Source: Macrocystis pyrifera
Lineage: Eukaryota; Sar; Phaeophyceae; Laminariales; Laminariaceae
Assembly: GCA_031763025.1 (NCBI GenBank)
Contig: JASSKH010000003.1
Span: 4,640,718 to 4,704,717, forward strand
Direction: 5' to 3'
Length of the DNA stretch: 64,000 nucleotides
Positions 42,145 through 54,309 of this stretch are shown here, one piece after another. Below the pieces are notes generated by a model, which saw only the letters and a list, made by a program, of their open reading frames with translations, did no database searches and was not told the DNA's origin. Position 1 is the first letter of the stretch. Each line of letters starts with the position of its first letter. The translations under genes were made by a program, and so were the position numbers.

Positions 42145-42268
42145 CTGGCGCGGGAAATGGCGACGTTGAGTCTGTTGACATCTCCGACGAAACCGATCTG
42201 CCCGACGTCGTTGCTGCGAACGAAGCACCGGACGACGAGATCGCTCTCCTCGCCCTGCGCGTTGTCCA
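42145..42268 (-). pseudogene. Isolated copy of helicase exon 7 (motifs V and VI) with intron flank
   Basis: The minus strand reads [20 protein letters not shown] and [16 protein letters not shown], 124 bases, the same length and frame as exon 7 of the main gene. Its upstream flank (42269 to about 42440) matches the end of intron 6, including ctctctctttctc.accgtgatcgt and aaaatgtctccaag. That shows a DNA-level duplication rather than a copied mRNA. The bases after CGCGCCAG differ (gtgtgt). No other exons were found nearby, so it is a fragment, although the exon itself is uninterrupted. Confidence 0.85.
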
Positions 42269-42440
42269 CTTGGAGACATTTTTAATATCGACCTGAGGGG
42301 GGGCGAACGATCACGGTGGAGAAAGAGAGAGCAGGCAGGCGGTACGGGTAGCAAGGGCGTCTTGTGGCACATTAAAGTGAAGAGGTGAACAGCCAGAAAT
42401 AAAACAGTCGGGAGAATGTTGTATGCTCCAGGACCACAAA

Positions 42441-45400
42441 AAGCCTACTGAACGTTGAGCAAAGCGCTGCACGGTCGCGACACGGTCGACTCTTGAAGCC
42501 ACCGGATGTCCCTCATTACTGTATACAGCGAACCTACGGCAGGACTAAGTGATAGAAGAACTTGTGATGCCGTCACGATTCCGACAGGCGACCTCGCCAC
42601 CCCCCGGAGAAGGGGAGGGCGTGCCGATGCCTCATCGTCGAGTTCGGAAATCTATTACGAGTGACTGTGTTCGGCTCTCTATGAAGTGCATTCCTTTGTA
42701 GCAAACCACCAACGATTTATTTTGAAATACTATTTACTGTGCCATTCCGGAGTGGTTGCTGGCGTCACTACCGCACAACCAAATCGGCGAACTGAAACCA
42801 ACATTGGGCAAGTTTTTTTTGTTTGTTTTTGTTCGCCCTTGGTTTTTTCTTTCGGCAAAATGGTTGATGTAATAAAACTTCGAAGCTCAGCTTGTTGCAC
42901 CTTAAGGCCGGATGGCTAACGCAGCAATAGCCTCAGGTGAACCAACAATGCTGTAGTACTCATAATGCATGCATCAGATACGTCACGACGAGAAACTTGC
43001 GCAAAAATATACTTTCGACCCGTCTGCTCTGAACGGCCGATTTTCCTGTTTGAGAATCGTTCTTCCGATGGGAGCAAGAGTCGCCACCATGAGGATTTGA
43101 TTAGTGAGAGATGTATTTCCCTCGCAGTAAAAACCCCACACAGTATACAAATTGTTTCCATTTGTGGCAGCCGTCGCTGAAACCTGAAAGACAAAACGGC
43201 GTTGACAGTAGTCTCAAGATATGGAAGAATGATCCAAGATAGTCGGGAGTTGTGGGTGAGAGGCGCCTCGCCCATAAATACATTGTTTCTATCGTCTGTT
43301 TTACGAGCCTGTCAAACCTGGTTGTGAGTTTTTTTGTGGTTCAATATCTTCTGTTCTTCAAGCTACTGTGAGGGAGTTACAAGTAATAAAAACACGAAAA
43401 AAAACGGAAATCGATTCTCGTTTTCATCGAAAAGGCAATTAGAAAATCGGCTGTTTCTGGCTGTATACTCGTACTGCCTGTCTGCCCGCCGTCGACGTTC
43501 CGTGCCACACGTCGAGCTTCAATAATATTCATGCCTGCATCTCCCTAGGATCTCCTCCGCCTTTTGCGATGCTTCGGGACGCTCCGCAAACCGCACGTCG
43601 TACACTTCGAACCATATACATTCGAGTCCGTGCCGGTTTCGTTTGGTACTTCTTTGTCCCAACTGACTGTCGCACAGGTGGTCGAGACCCTCCCCTCACA
43701 CGATGTGGGTGTAAAACATCCTTGTGGAGGCATTGGACAATGTGTCGAACCCGAGAAGGTGTTGACAGCCTCTCTCCGATCGGTACGCCTATTCTACATG
43801 GCTCAACGTCTCCGTAAGGATGTTTTTATGCCCACATCGTGCAGGGGCTGGGGATGTTTTGGAAAATGTCGCTGTCCGTAGCAGGAGAGACAAGAGTGGC
43901 CTCGTGGTAGTGTGTACTAGTCCCAGGACTACAGCAACGAATGTTGGCGTCCAACCGCAGGGCAACTATATTGGGAAGAGGAAAACTATATTGGCAGACG
44001 CGTGCTCTACGTACTACTACTGTATACCAGGTATGGTAAGAGGATAAATATTTGGCCAAAATAGTTTAGACTGACCGGCCTCCTTAACCCAACCTTGTTG
44101 GGAGTGTTTCACAGTATGCACGCGTTGAGACTGTTCGACGCGTTGCCCTTTTTATTGTTTTCAAAATCAGTGCATGGGTGGCTTGCGACTGGCAGATATA
44201 GTAGTATTATAGTACACAGCTCCTCGAGCGAAGGTTCTAGGGAAGAAATGAAGATATAGCGCCGAGCGGGACGATCGCCTCATCCGGGAGCTTTGAGTAA
44301 AATCGTTAAATACGCAGCAAATCACTAAGTCGCCGACCCTGCACGACTGATGTAGGCGGTGCGGACGAACTCAGAGTATGGCCTCCTTGCAGGCCGCTTT
44401 ACGGCCGCCCGTCTGTAGGTACTACGAGGAAGATGAAGGTATCCGTACAGTGGAGAACCGCACAGAGACTGGGCCTGACGACCTCCCGACTACACTCTTT
44501 GAGATCCTGGCTGATGGCAGGAGACCCACAGACGCCCTCGGAATGCTTTACCAGGGCGTTGTCGCCAAGTGAGGGAGGGGACAAATCCGCAACTGATCGC
44601 TTGGAACGAGAATGTTTCCCGCCGGAAGCACAGTAGTGTGCCTTTTCACCACGGCACTCGGTGTTGGTCGACATGATTTTCGTGGTACCACGGCGCCTGC
44701 AGGAACCGGTCAGATCGAAGGACAGACCATCGGTACGTGTATGACGCGCTGTCGACGGCACATTCCCGCCGATTGTTCTACGGACCGCAGCCCGCAACGG
44801 GGAGGCACCGAGAACGCGCGCGCGACGAGCTTTCGCCAATCCCACGACGATGGACTGCAAGCCACAAAAAACTAGAGGGGTGATTCCTTTTTTTCTGACG
44901 CTCCTCGCCTGAGGAGCTCCACTTTAATAGCAAGTCGTTTGTGCAGCACACCATTATTCTAGCCACGCGAAAACAGGCCTCGAGAAAATACGTACGCTTT
45001 ACGTACCCGACGAACGGACCCATGGCCTACGTAGTAGGTGCTATCGACGTATCTTGTGCAACTGTAAGGTATGCCTTACTGGGTAGCTCCCCTCAGTTGA
45101 GGGGGGTGAGTGCGGTCAGTCTCAGTGACACAAAATTGGCCGGAGCCTGCCACCCCTGTCGCGGCACGTGTCATCGCATACTGCTGGATGGCGTAGCGAG
45201 TGCTCGGCGCCAAAAAGGACCTTCGGCAAGAGCGTGTGTGCTCGCAACCCTGATGTCCAGGATGTCACATGTCTTTGCGGCGGTGTTTCCCATGGACATT
45301 AAAGCACTCCCTCGATGATACATCCACCCATAGACTAAACACATGGTGCAACTCCATCGAAACCATGAGAACGGGCGGGGGGGGGAGAGCGGGACAGTAA

Positions 45401-47321
45401 GCGAGCCGGCAAAGTCGATGGGCACACGAAGAGGAGACAGAGGTCTCGTAGACACGCTGTGGGGGCTGTTGCATAGGCTGCATCGCGGCCGCCTACCGCA
45501 AATACTGTCGGAGAGCATGCTGGTGGTGTGACCGTCTTTGATTCCCCAAGGCGTCCGGGCTTTCACGGTCTCGGAGGTCAAAAGGGAGGTCATGTGTCTG
45601 CCAACGAAATACACGAGTCCCTTTCAGGTGACGTTTACTCTCGCTGCAGTCGAGACGTGTGTTCGCCTTATAGGGCCAGCACCTAATGTTTGCCTTATAG
45701 GGGTAGCACCCAAAGTTGGCATCGAAACAGTGTGTTGGCTTAACCCGTAGGTTGCTCTGAAAAAAAGAGATATAACGACCTACATTTCCTTCCCAGAGTT
45801 AACGCGAACTAACAAACCTGTGCGTTGAGATTTGTGGGCACGACATTACGTAAAAACGTTTTTTTTTTTTTTTTGTTTCATAAATGTATTTTATTTGGCT
45901 GTAGTACACTCCTCACCAACATGGGTCTCTCAAATGGGTGGTGGGGTGTCGGGATTCGCATACCTCGACGAAACACAAATGGGATACATCGTACAGCAGT
46001 AGTTCCTCAGTTCCCACCAGGAGCTTGGTCAGTCAGAAATGTTGCCTCACAAGGGGAAAAAAAAAAAAATGCGACCCTATCGTAGCGCACGCCTCGAATA
46101 CACATTCCACAGGCAGACGATCGAGACCGCGTATACTTGTGCGGGGCTGCCATTGTCCGCTCAGCAGCAAGGTCGTGCGGCATCTGCAGCGGAACCCAGG
46201 GCCCTCCTTCCGGCGATATATCATGGGGCCGTATGACCTCCCAGGCGTGTGTTTTTTCCTGCTGAGGCTGCGGATGCTGAAAGTCGAGGTACGTAGTCGA
46301 ACTCTCTGCGGGACGCCGAACCCCAGCAAGACATACAACGACAAGCTGCGGCAGGCCCGCCTCTCCAGGGCCCTTTTGATGCCTCGGCTGGAGGCAACTG
46401 GAGTGCCAGCACAGGACTGTTCGTTTATGAAGTATAGACCTCTGAACTACTCAGTCAGTGCCGCTTGAATCGCTCAGTGACTTATCCTTCATATACGAAA
46501 ACAAATCTTCGAGTTCCTCGAAGATCGCCCACCTAGTAACATTGATCTCCGGGGCACCTCCCTCACCGCGTACTAACGTCCAGGAGCACACCGGCACACA
46601 CATTCCAAATGTCTCGAGCGCGCACGCTCGAAAGTGCCAGCTAACTAATATGAAATCGTCCAGAATTGAACTCACGACCTTCACTTGGTGGCTGGAGAAT
46701 CGAACTCGCGACCCTTCACTCTGGTGGTTATGTAACACTATATCCCCTAGCCTACTTAGTCACCGTGACTCACTACCGGCCTATTAATAGTTATTAATAG
46801 TTATTAATAGTGCTATACATTACCAACAACAGAAGGACTAGACTACCTGTTAACCCACTGCTGTAGCAAAATGGATGTTATATTGCGCAGTGGTGAATCA
46901 TTTACAAACGAACAATCGAAAGCCCGGGTTCGAATCCCAACACTGCCGCCTTTCCGCTTTTTGAATCGCCTTGCGAACGCGTGGCCCCATCGCAGTGGGC
47001 CAAGCTCTTCTTCAGCGCCAGCGACTGCTTCTACCGATACTCAAGGCTCGATCACGTGTTTTTTTTAGGACAACCGCACCTACCTGTGCCTCCTGCTGCG
47101 GTACAGGCCTACTGAACACCTCACCGACAAGCAAGCGCGAGCATCTGCCACCAAGGCTCCCACAGCAGAGCCTACAAACAAGCCAGGAATCCGCTGCTGA
47201 GGCCCTCGCAACAGGCGTGCAAGCTGGCAGCAAAGGCTCCAACCTCCGCTACCACACCCTCCTTGTTGTCACACCCTTTTGGCGCCTTCCTGGAGTGTGG
47301 CAGCATATCCTCCGACCACTA
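42441..47321. other. Intergenic, no recognised gene; tRNA-like pieces near 46.7-46.95 kb
   Basis: Several open runs (43564-43881 plus; 44399-44860 minus; 44941-45318 plus; 45938-46468 plus) have no motif I recognise. 45655-45715 holds a ~32-bp tandem repeat (ccttatagg..agcacc). Poly-T lies at 45860 and poly-A at 46060. Three 'ttattaatag' copies lie at 46785-46815. Confidence 0.35.
46675..46950. repeat. Two tRNA-like (Pol III box) fragments in opposite orientations
   Basis: On the plus strand, 46889-46950 has ttgcgcagtggt (box A-like) and gggttcgaatccc (box B). On the minus strand, 46680-46775 has tgactaagtaggctagg and gcgagttcgattctc. Acceptor stems do not pair, so neither is a working tRNA gene. 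tRNA-derived SINE remnants are likely. Confidence 0.4.
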
Positions 47322-47429
47322 TTACGGGGGACCATGGTAAAAACAGGACCAAATATTGTTAGTAAAAACAGCGAAATATATAGGGTGTTGTGTGTACCGT
47401 AGTTCCTATTTATTATGGTCCCCCGTAAT
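47322..47429. mobile_element. P-family palindromic MITE, copy 10
   Basis: It runs ttacgggggaccatggtaaa to ttatggtcccccgtaata. Confidence 0.85.
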
Positions 47430-48650
47430 AGGTGCAGCCACACTCCTTTGATTGCGCCCCTTCGTACGTGCTGTAAGACGCAAGACATAACAGTTGTTCA
47501 CAGCCGCGCAAATGTCTGATGCATTCCGATTGGCTGTTTGGTGTGGTTTATATTTAGCTGCAAATTGCCCTGCGGGAGTATGCAGTGGGTTTTGGGCTTT
47601 CCCGAATAGGTTGCGTAAAAAATTATTTGGATGGCTCTCCAGGGTCATGGGGAAGAGGGATGAGAGCCGCATTGACCTCAGTACACTACTGGACAATAAT
47701 ACAAGAGCAGCAACACCATCTCTTCTTTTGCTCCCGCGCCTCGTGGCAAGGTTGAGCGGCGCCACACCCGGTGCACGAGTTATCCCCTTACGCTAGCGTA
47801 AGGTAGCGGTCGAGGATGACCCGACCTTTCTCGATCCCGTCGCGCTAGCGAGACCTATAAGTCAAGATGACCCGCGCCTGAGGGTGAGTTCTAGGGATGG
47901 ACAACTACTGGAGGCCGTGCTGAGGGAGACCCGGTGAGAAGTTGACAAAATGGCGTATGTGGTGCCTGGTGACGCAATAGACGCCATGGACAGACCGACA
48001 AGGAACGGGCCGACCTCGGGGTATAGGGTATTGGCGTGCCGATGAATGGAAAAATCTCCAGGCTATAGCGGAACGCCGCTAGCAGGAGCAGCGTTATCGC
48101 CAGTGCCACCAACAGCAGCAGCGGCAGCAGCAGCACTATTGTAATTCCCAAGGTCTTAAACATCAGTACAGGGATCTATACTACCACCTCCAACAGAGTT
48201 ACTACCAGCGAGATTATCACCACCACCAGGAGCAGCAACAACATGCATTCAGCGAGACATGGCCGACGCTAGTTACGCACAACAAGTAGAAGGTGGAGCA
48301 GATGGGAGAGGAGCATCAGCCCAGGAGAGCAACGCCCTACCATCAAGCGCAACATCCTTGATTGCGATTCCGTCGAGCGAAAAATCCGCGGTTTGGTCAT
48401 GTACAGCAGCCAGAGCAGGTGGTCAGTAAAGGTCGCGATAGGAAACAGGAGTAGCAGGTGATGAACGTGGATTTTTGAGTGCATGAAGGAAGGAATTTTT
48501 CAGCAGCTTCGTGAGCTGGCGGACGGAGCCGGGACGTCAGCATCTTACGCGGCCGAGGAGGACGCGGGTACGCGAGAAGGACCAGGCCACCGCCTACAAG
48601 GTAAAGTAAGGAATGTATTCTTCATTTTTTCTCATCTGATTTTCGTGTTG
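47430..48650. other. Intergenic with CAG-rich Gln/His tract
   Basis: At about 48085-48295 the plus strand reads a Gln/His/Tyr-rich run (CHQQQQRQQQHYC onward) from cag/cac repeats. 48483-48600 is a short open run, MKEGIFQQLRELADGAG. Neither is recognised. Confidence 0.35.
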
Positions 48651-48813
48651 GGAATAAATTCGACAATCAATAGAACCAGGTTCACCAAGGATACGATGTG
48701 GCTCCAGTACTTCGATTGGAATTGATTTACTCAAAGACTGCACGCCCCATCATTGCTGATTCAGAAGATCCAACGCCAGATTTTAGAAGTGGGGAGAGGG
48801 CCAAACATTGAGA
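48651..48813 (+). repeat. Repeat family B, copy 1
   Basis: About 160 bp that recurs at 60590-60752 in the same orientation. Both carry an open segment reading YSKTA followed by IIADSEDPTPD. The family is unknown. Confidence 0.8.
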
Positions 48814-49680
48814 GATAACGAAACGATGTCGTCGTCTTCGAGGCTCACGCGGTCATCGGGGCAAGGGCGTACCGCCCACGCCACGGCCAATAGTACCCCT
48901 CGGACGCCGACGGTGACTTCAACGGCGCCACCACTGTCGGCGGCGGCTTCGTCGCCTTCACCCAGAGACCCACCTAGCCCAGAGCTCGGCACGGCGACGT
49001 GCCTGTCTCTAAGCGCGGCTTTGGGCGACCTTTCCTGCATGTCGGAAGGGAGCTTGGGAGCCGCCCCATTCTGTGACCCTGCCCGCGTCTTCACGGAGGA
49101 TGGGGTGCCGTGCAGCTTGGGTAGACACGGGTAGCTGTCGACTCGAGGGGAGCTATCACTCCGGTTAGCCCCACTTGCCACGTCGGTCGCGCCTCTGCCA
49201 GGCGTGCCAGACTTCACGGAGGTCCTCGAACGCACGGAGGCAACCGAGACCTCGACTATCGGGTCATCAGCTTTTAGGAGGGTTATGGCGCTATCCGAGC
49301 TGGTGGAGAGCGCAGCTAGATTGGCGCTTGCCGCAAGCCTACTCAAGGCCTCGAGCGGATGTGTCATCCTCCCCACCATCGAGGAACTGCGGGGCTCCGC
49401 TGGGGAGGGACGGTCGAGTCAGCGAGAGGAGAGTGTAGCGGAAGCAGGCGCGACGAGCGCTACAGCAGCGGGAGACATGAGCGGGTCCACACCCACCGCC
49501 GGAGATAGCGTGGCGAGGCCGAGCGCAGTCGATGGCGAACAGGATAGCAGCGCGATCAGCCCCGACAACGCAGCATTTGTGGACATTTTCACGTCACCCC
49601 ATCAAAGCCACGAGGTGAGCATACAGTTGACAGTCTTTCCTTTCCAGGAGAGGGACGCGCGAGGAACGTGCGAGCGGTAG
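48808..49680 (+). CDS. Unidentified Ser/Ala/Thr-rich open region in two parts
   Basis: Two open stretches in the same frame (48808-49134 and 49204-49680) give about 265 residues. The first is Ser/Thr/Pro-rich and disordered (SRLTRSSGQGRTAHATANS); the second has helical sequence (FTEVLERTEATETS, ALSELVESAARLALAASLL). GC content and codon balance look coding-like and unlike the AT-rich DNA on either side. It is not recognised; it could be the disordered N-terminal part of a gene or element protein, now split. Confidence 0.3.
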
Positions 49681-50209
49681 CAAACAGCGTGGGGCGGCTT
49701 GGACGCGGTCGAAGTTGCGCAACTGACAGCTTCGAGGTTTGAATGTACTGGTATTTAGTGGGCGGAAATATTTATTGGATATTGCAAGCAACCTGGCGTC
49801 GTTCTATAAATAGTGGGGAACGAACAGGACCACGGGAATGGGTTGGGAGCGGGATGTGGGATAATTAGTTCACCTTCCTTACATGTATCACTCACAATCT
49901 GACACGCGCAACCGCTTATAGGACCTATATGAGTTCATGTACATGTAGAAGATAGATCCAGGTACGGCGAGGATGCTTGACAGTATCGGACAGGGCTTCT
50001 GTGGCGGGCGGCGTCTGCCCGCCAGCAAGACAGCACGACCAACTGGTACTTCTGTAGGTGAACAACGTAAATTCGGATGCCCTCACAAATAGGCCACATC
50101 GCGTAACATGTCATAGCTCGTTGCAATGGTACGCCGAGGTCGACGATGATGAATAATCACGCCCTGGACAATTCCTATTTCAATAGGCTATCGTGTCTAT
50201 AAATTAATT
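49681..50209. other. Nothing recognised
   Basis: There is no convincing open frame or repeat before the minisatellite. Confidence 0.45.
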
Positions 50210-50700
50210 CAGGAGGCTGTGTGTTACTTGGATTTGTCTTGACAGTTGGTTTTGGCGACTGTCTATTAATTGAAATGTCCATACAATTGATTTCGGCGAT
50301 TGTCCATTAATTGAAATTGGCCAGACGAATGTTTTCGGCGATTGTCTATGAATTGGAATTGTCCAGGCAACATATTTCGAAGACCATCGATTAACGGCAA
50401 TTGTGTGAGCAGTAGGTTTCGAGTGTTGTCTATGAATTGGAATTGTCTGAACGACTGATTGCGGAGAGTGGTAATTAATTGGAATTATCCAGCAAATTGA
50501 TTCCGGTGCTGGCCCAATAATTGGAATTGTCTGGACAATTGGTTTCGAGTGTTGTCCACTAACTGAAACTGTCCGGACAATTGCTTCCGGGTGCTGTGAA
50601 TTAATTGGAATTGTCCAACGGACTTCGGCGATTGGAAAGTAGTTGGAACTGTCCGCACAATTCATTTCAGATGCCGCGCAAGAAATCAATTGGTCGATAA
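50210..50700 (-). repeat. Minisatellite block 1 (~58-bp units, minus orientation)
   Basis: About eight units, each with ttaattggaattgtc(c) spaced near 58 bp. Read on the minus strand the units stay open and give a ~20-residue repeat like TIPIHRQSPK..V. The open frame is a product of the repeat; I do not claim a gene. Confidence 0.85.
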
Positions 50701-50935
50701 ATGTCATGGCCGTGTACCTATTTATTGTATTATGATAGACACGCCCTATTGAATTGACACTGCTCGAAATATGATAAAGCGAAGGACCTTGTATATGATT
50801 GCGTATACAGAGAAGTTCCGATCCAGTTGTAAAGGCAATACTAGTATGGTATTGTTATGTACTGATCAAATCAACTGTAGTTCTACAAGTAGCTGCCGGC
50901 CTTCAAATAACACAGCCCTCTTAAACTCGATAGCC

Positions 50936-51425
50936 ATGACAATTCCAATTAGGAGATCGCTTCCGGAGCCGATTGTCCGGACAATTCCAATTAGTGGACG
51001 GTCTCTCAAAGCAGTTGCCCCGACAAGTTCACTTCAAGCAAATCCCCCGAAATCGATTGTTAAGCAATTCCAATTAATAAACAGCCTGTGAAGTCATTTG
51101 TCAGCACAATTTCAATCAATAGGCAGTCTCCGAGTTCATTTGTCTGGACAATTCCAATTATTTAAAAGCACCAAACATCAATTGTTCAGACAATTCCACT
51201 TGATGGACAGTCTCTGAAATCAATTGTCAGGGCGATTTTCGATTGATAGAGTCTCCAAAATTATTTGTCAGGACAATTCCAATTGTTAGGCAGTACTCGG
51301 TATCAATTGTCCGAACAAATCCAATTAATAGACAGTATCCAAGATCAATTGTCTAAACAACTTCAATTGCTAGACAGTCTTTGATATCACTTGCCCGAAC
51401 AATTCCGATTAATGGACAACCTTGT
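50936..51425 (+). repeat. Minisatellite block 2, flipped orientation
   Basis: The same unit as block 1 in reverse complement (gacaattccaattaatgga), about eight units. The first few are open on the plus strand (PIRRSLPEPIVRTIPISG). Confidence 0.85.
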
Positions 51426-51669
51426 GACTCTGCTGCAGGGGCAATAGTCTATTGATAGTCTATTGTCCTGGGTCAATAGTCTATTGATAGGTCTATTGTC
51501 CAAGGCATGAGCAGAAAAGGGCGGGACACCTCAATTTTAACTTTGTACTTTGTTTCCGCACGTAGGACGTTTTGATACCGCTTAGCCCGTATGCTCAGAT
51601 GTAATTCATAAGAAAAAAAAATCGCTTCAGGAAACAAAATATTCCGTATGCACTGATATTTTGAAATAT

Positions 51670-52200
51670 ACGGGTAATTGATTCAGGAGACTGCCTACCA
51701 ATGACATTGTCTGAAGAAGTGACTTTGGAGATTTTGTATTAGTCGAAACTGTCCGGATAGTTGACTTAGTATACTGTTTATAAATTGGAATTGTCCACAC
51801 AATTGATTAAGAAGGCAGCGGGCTAATTGAAGTTGTCCGGACAATCGATTTTGGGGCCTGTGTAACTTGGAATTGTCGGGGCAATTGATCTGAGAGACTG
51901 TCTATTAAATGGAATTATCGGGACAAATAATTTCGGCGGCAGTCTATGAATCGAAATTGTCCGGACAACAAATTCGGGGGGGCGTCTGTCAATTGGAATT
52001 GTCGGGACAATTGACTCAAGAGACGGTCTGTCAACTGGAATTGGCCGGACATTTTATACAGGAAAAGCCCCATTAATTGGAATTGCCCTGACTATTGACT
52101 ACGGCGACTGCCTATAAAATGGAGTTGCCTGGACAACAGGACCAGGTAGGGGTCATTCAATAGAAATTGCCTGGATAAGAGAGCTCGATGCCTTTCAATT
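51670..52200 (-). repeat. Minisatellite block 3, same orientation as block 1
   Basis: About nine units with aattggaattgtccggacaa and 'gactgtctatt'. Blocks 2 and 3 are separated by about 240 bp containing 'aatagtctattgatag' repeats and unrelated sequence. Confidence 0.85.
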
Positions 52201-53312
52201 AACTGGAGTTAGGGACCACAATAGACAGTAGTCAACTGCAACAGGAAGCTATTAATGGATACTCTTGGACTATTGTCTATTGTCCAGGGTGTTTGAAACT
52301 CCGCTGTGCAAGCGAGCCGGGGGGTCGCCACGACAGCGAGAAGACACGACTATTTCCCCCCCGTATACATGTATCATACTCAGCGGTCCCCAGCGCTTTG
52401 AATCCAACGATTGATACATTTCTTGAACGAACAGGCATGCGAGAGGAGTTTAGGTCGGGTGTTTATTATTATAATATTAATAGAATCCCCGCGCATGAAA
52501 AATACAGGGATAGACAGACACCTGACATTTTATGGGCATGATGTGCAAGACGACTCTTTGATTTGATTTTAGATTAGTTTAGTTTATTTCTTTATTATTT
52601 CATTTTGTCAATTCATCAAGAAATGGTGCCATAATACACATACTGCGGCTTGTGGGTTCGATTGCTGACCATATTGACATCCATTGATGTACGTGGTATA
52701 TATTTATATATACAACGTTGATATATTATATACGTGGTATCTGGTACTGGAATATATTTATGAGGTCACGTTCATATATATGTAAAAGATATACCTGGTA
52801 TAGCCGTAACCCGGTATGTAATATATAAATAGACTGGCATGTTCGGTTTTGCCGACTAAATATATACCAGGTATGCATTTATTGATAGACTATTACGGGG
52901 GACCATAGTAAATAGGACCAAATATTGTTAGTAAAAATAGGTAAATATAAAGGTTTTTAGTGTATACCATAGGTCCTATTAACTATGGATCCCCGTAGTA
53001 GGTATATATTTATATTATTACGTTAATATATACTATACCTCGTACCTCGTACCACGGTATATATTTATTATGAAAAATAATAAGAATAAATATATATTAA
53101 AAAAAACGCCAGCTGTGAGTTCGAGGAGTTAGTCGAAACTCAACTCTACAAGCTACCTGGGATATTTCGATCGCGCGTGCGACGTGCTTGACATGGTCTC
53201 ATGAAGGATAGAAGATAAATGATTGAATAATACATAAATATGTATATGGACTACAGTATATAAGAGATGGGTATAACGTCTTCTTTCTCTCTCTTTCTTT
53301 ATATAATTTTAA
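52201..53312. other. AT-rich intergenic
   Basis: It is rich in tatata and in the recurring tataccaggta motif (52786-52800, 52860-52874). It includes one P MITE (52891-52999). No gene was recognised. Confidence 0.5.
52891..52999. mobile_element. P-family palindromic MITE, copy 11
   Basis: It runs tattacgggggaccatagt to aactatggatccccgtag. Confidence 0.85.
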
Positions 53313-53640
53313 GATGGACGAACGATAGTTCGCTTGTGTCGCGGCTGCTCGCCATTCCCTTGCGAGGGGTAGAAATCATATTTGGTGGAGATGGACGGAT
53401 GATTGTTCGTTAGTGACGCGGCTGCTCGCCATTCCCTTTCGAGGGAGAAACCATCTTTGTTGGAGATGGACGGATGATTTTTCGCTAGTGACGCGGCCGC
53501 TCGCCATTCCTCCTGCCCGGGGCCCTCCGCTCCTTGCGAGGGGTAGAAATCATCTTTGGTAGAGATGGACGAAGGATTGCTTGCTAGTGACACGGCTGCT
53601 CGCCATCTCCCCTGCCCGGGCTCTCCTCGGGTGGTTCGTT
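53313..53640. repeat. Four-unit tandem repeat (~75-100 bp)
   Basis: Units start with gatggacg at 53313, 53390, 53464 and 53564. Each contains gtgacgcggctgctcgccat and 'gagggg.agaaa.cat'. Unit 3 has a 25-bp insertion, cctgcccgggg. The minus strand is open through all units (53309-53593) with a repeated EWRAAASLxNNHPSIS, which may be incidental. Confidence 0.85.
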
Positions 53641-54309
53641 TACTTGGCGTGATTGCTTGCTTGTTTTTTGGTTTGTTTGTCAGTCAGTATGTTTTTTGGC
53701 TCCGCTTGCTTGCTTACTTGCTCGCTTGTTTGTTGGTTGCTTCGTTGGATCAGACCGCTGAATATTGCACGAGAGCGTGATCGACATGCCCGGGGCCCTA
53801 CTAGCTAGGCCCTACATTGTTTATTCGTTTGTTTGGTTGGCTTGGACAGCGAAAATACGCACGACAGAGTGATCGACGTGCGGTATTTGAGCTTGGTCGA
53901 TCCGCATTGGTCTAGTTTGCGGAGGGTTTCTTTATGTTCGTCGACGCAGTTGAAAATGCGAAGCAGACGCCGGGCGGTCAGGCCCGCAATACAGTTGCCG
54001 TGAACATGCGCGAACGAAGCTGCGCTACGCTTTCTTACTCCGGTGCCGTTGCTCCTTCCCCCTGTTTCTTGTCCGCATGCGGTGACAATGATTGTGCAGC
54101 CGTTGATTCTCGACGCTCTTCATGTCCTGAGAAACGAGTAAGGTGATTGCTCGTGGTATGGTTTTGACCCGGCGTGAAAATCGATTATCTCCAAGACAAT
54201 CACACTTAACCTCGGGCGGGACAGGGAGGTACTCGACAAGACCCTGCACCGGGGGACCGAGCTCCTTCGTAGTGGGTCGGACCCAAGACACGTAATATGA
54301 AGGTTCACG

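Noticed and set aside
43564-45614. Small genes of 100-150 codons
   Set aside because: Several overlapping open runs on both strands have no motifs, no splice pattern and no coding bias I can defend.
50204-50707. 167-codon protein gene on the minus strand
   Set aside because: The open frame follows directly from the minisatellite unit; there is no sign of non-repeat coding.
50210-52200. CRISPR array
   Set aside because: Repeats are degenerate, lack constant spacer length and unique spacers, and change orientation; a minisatellite in eukaryotic DNA fits better.
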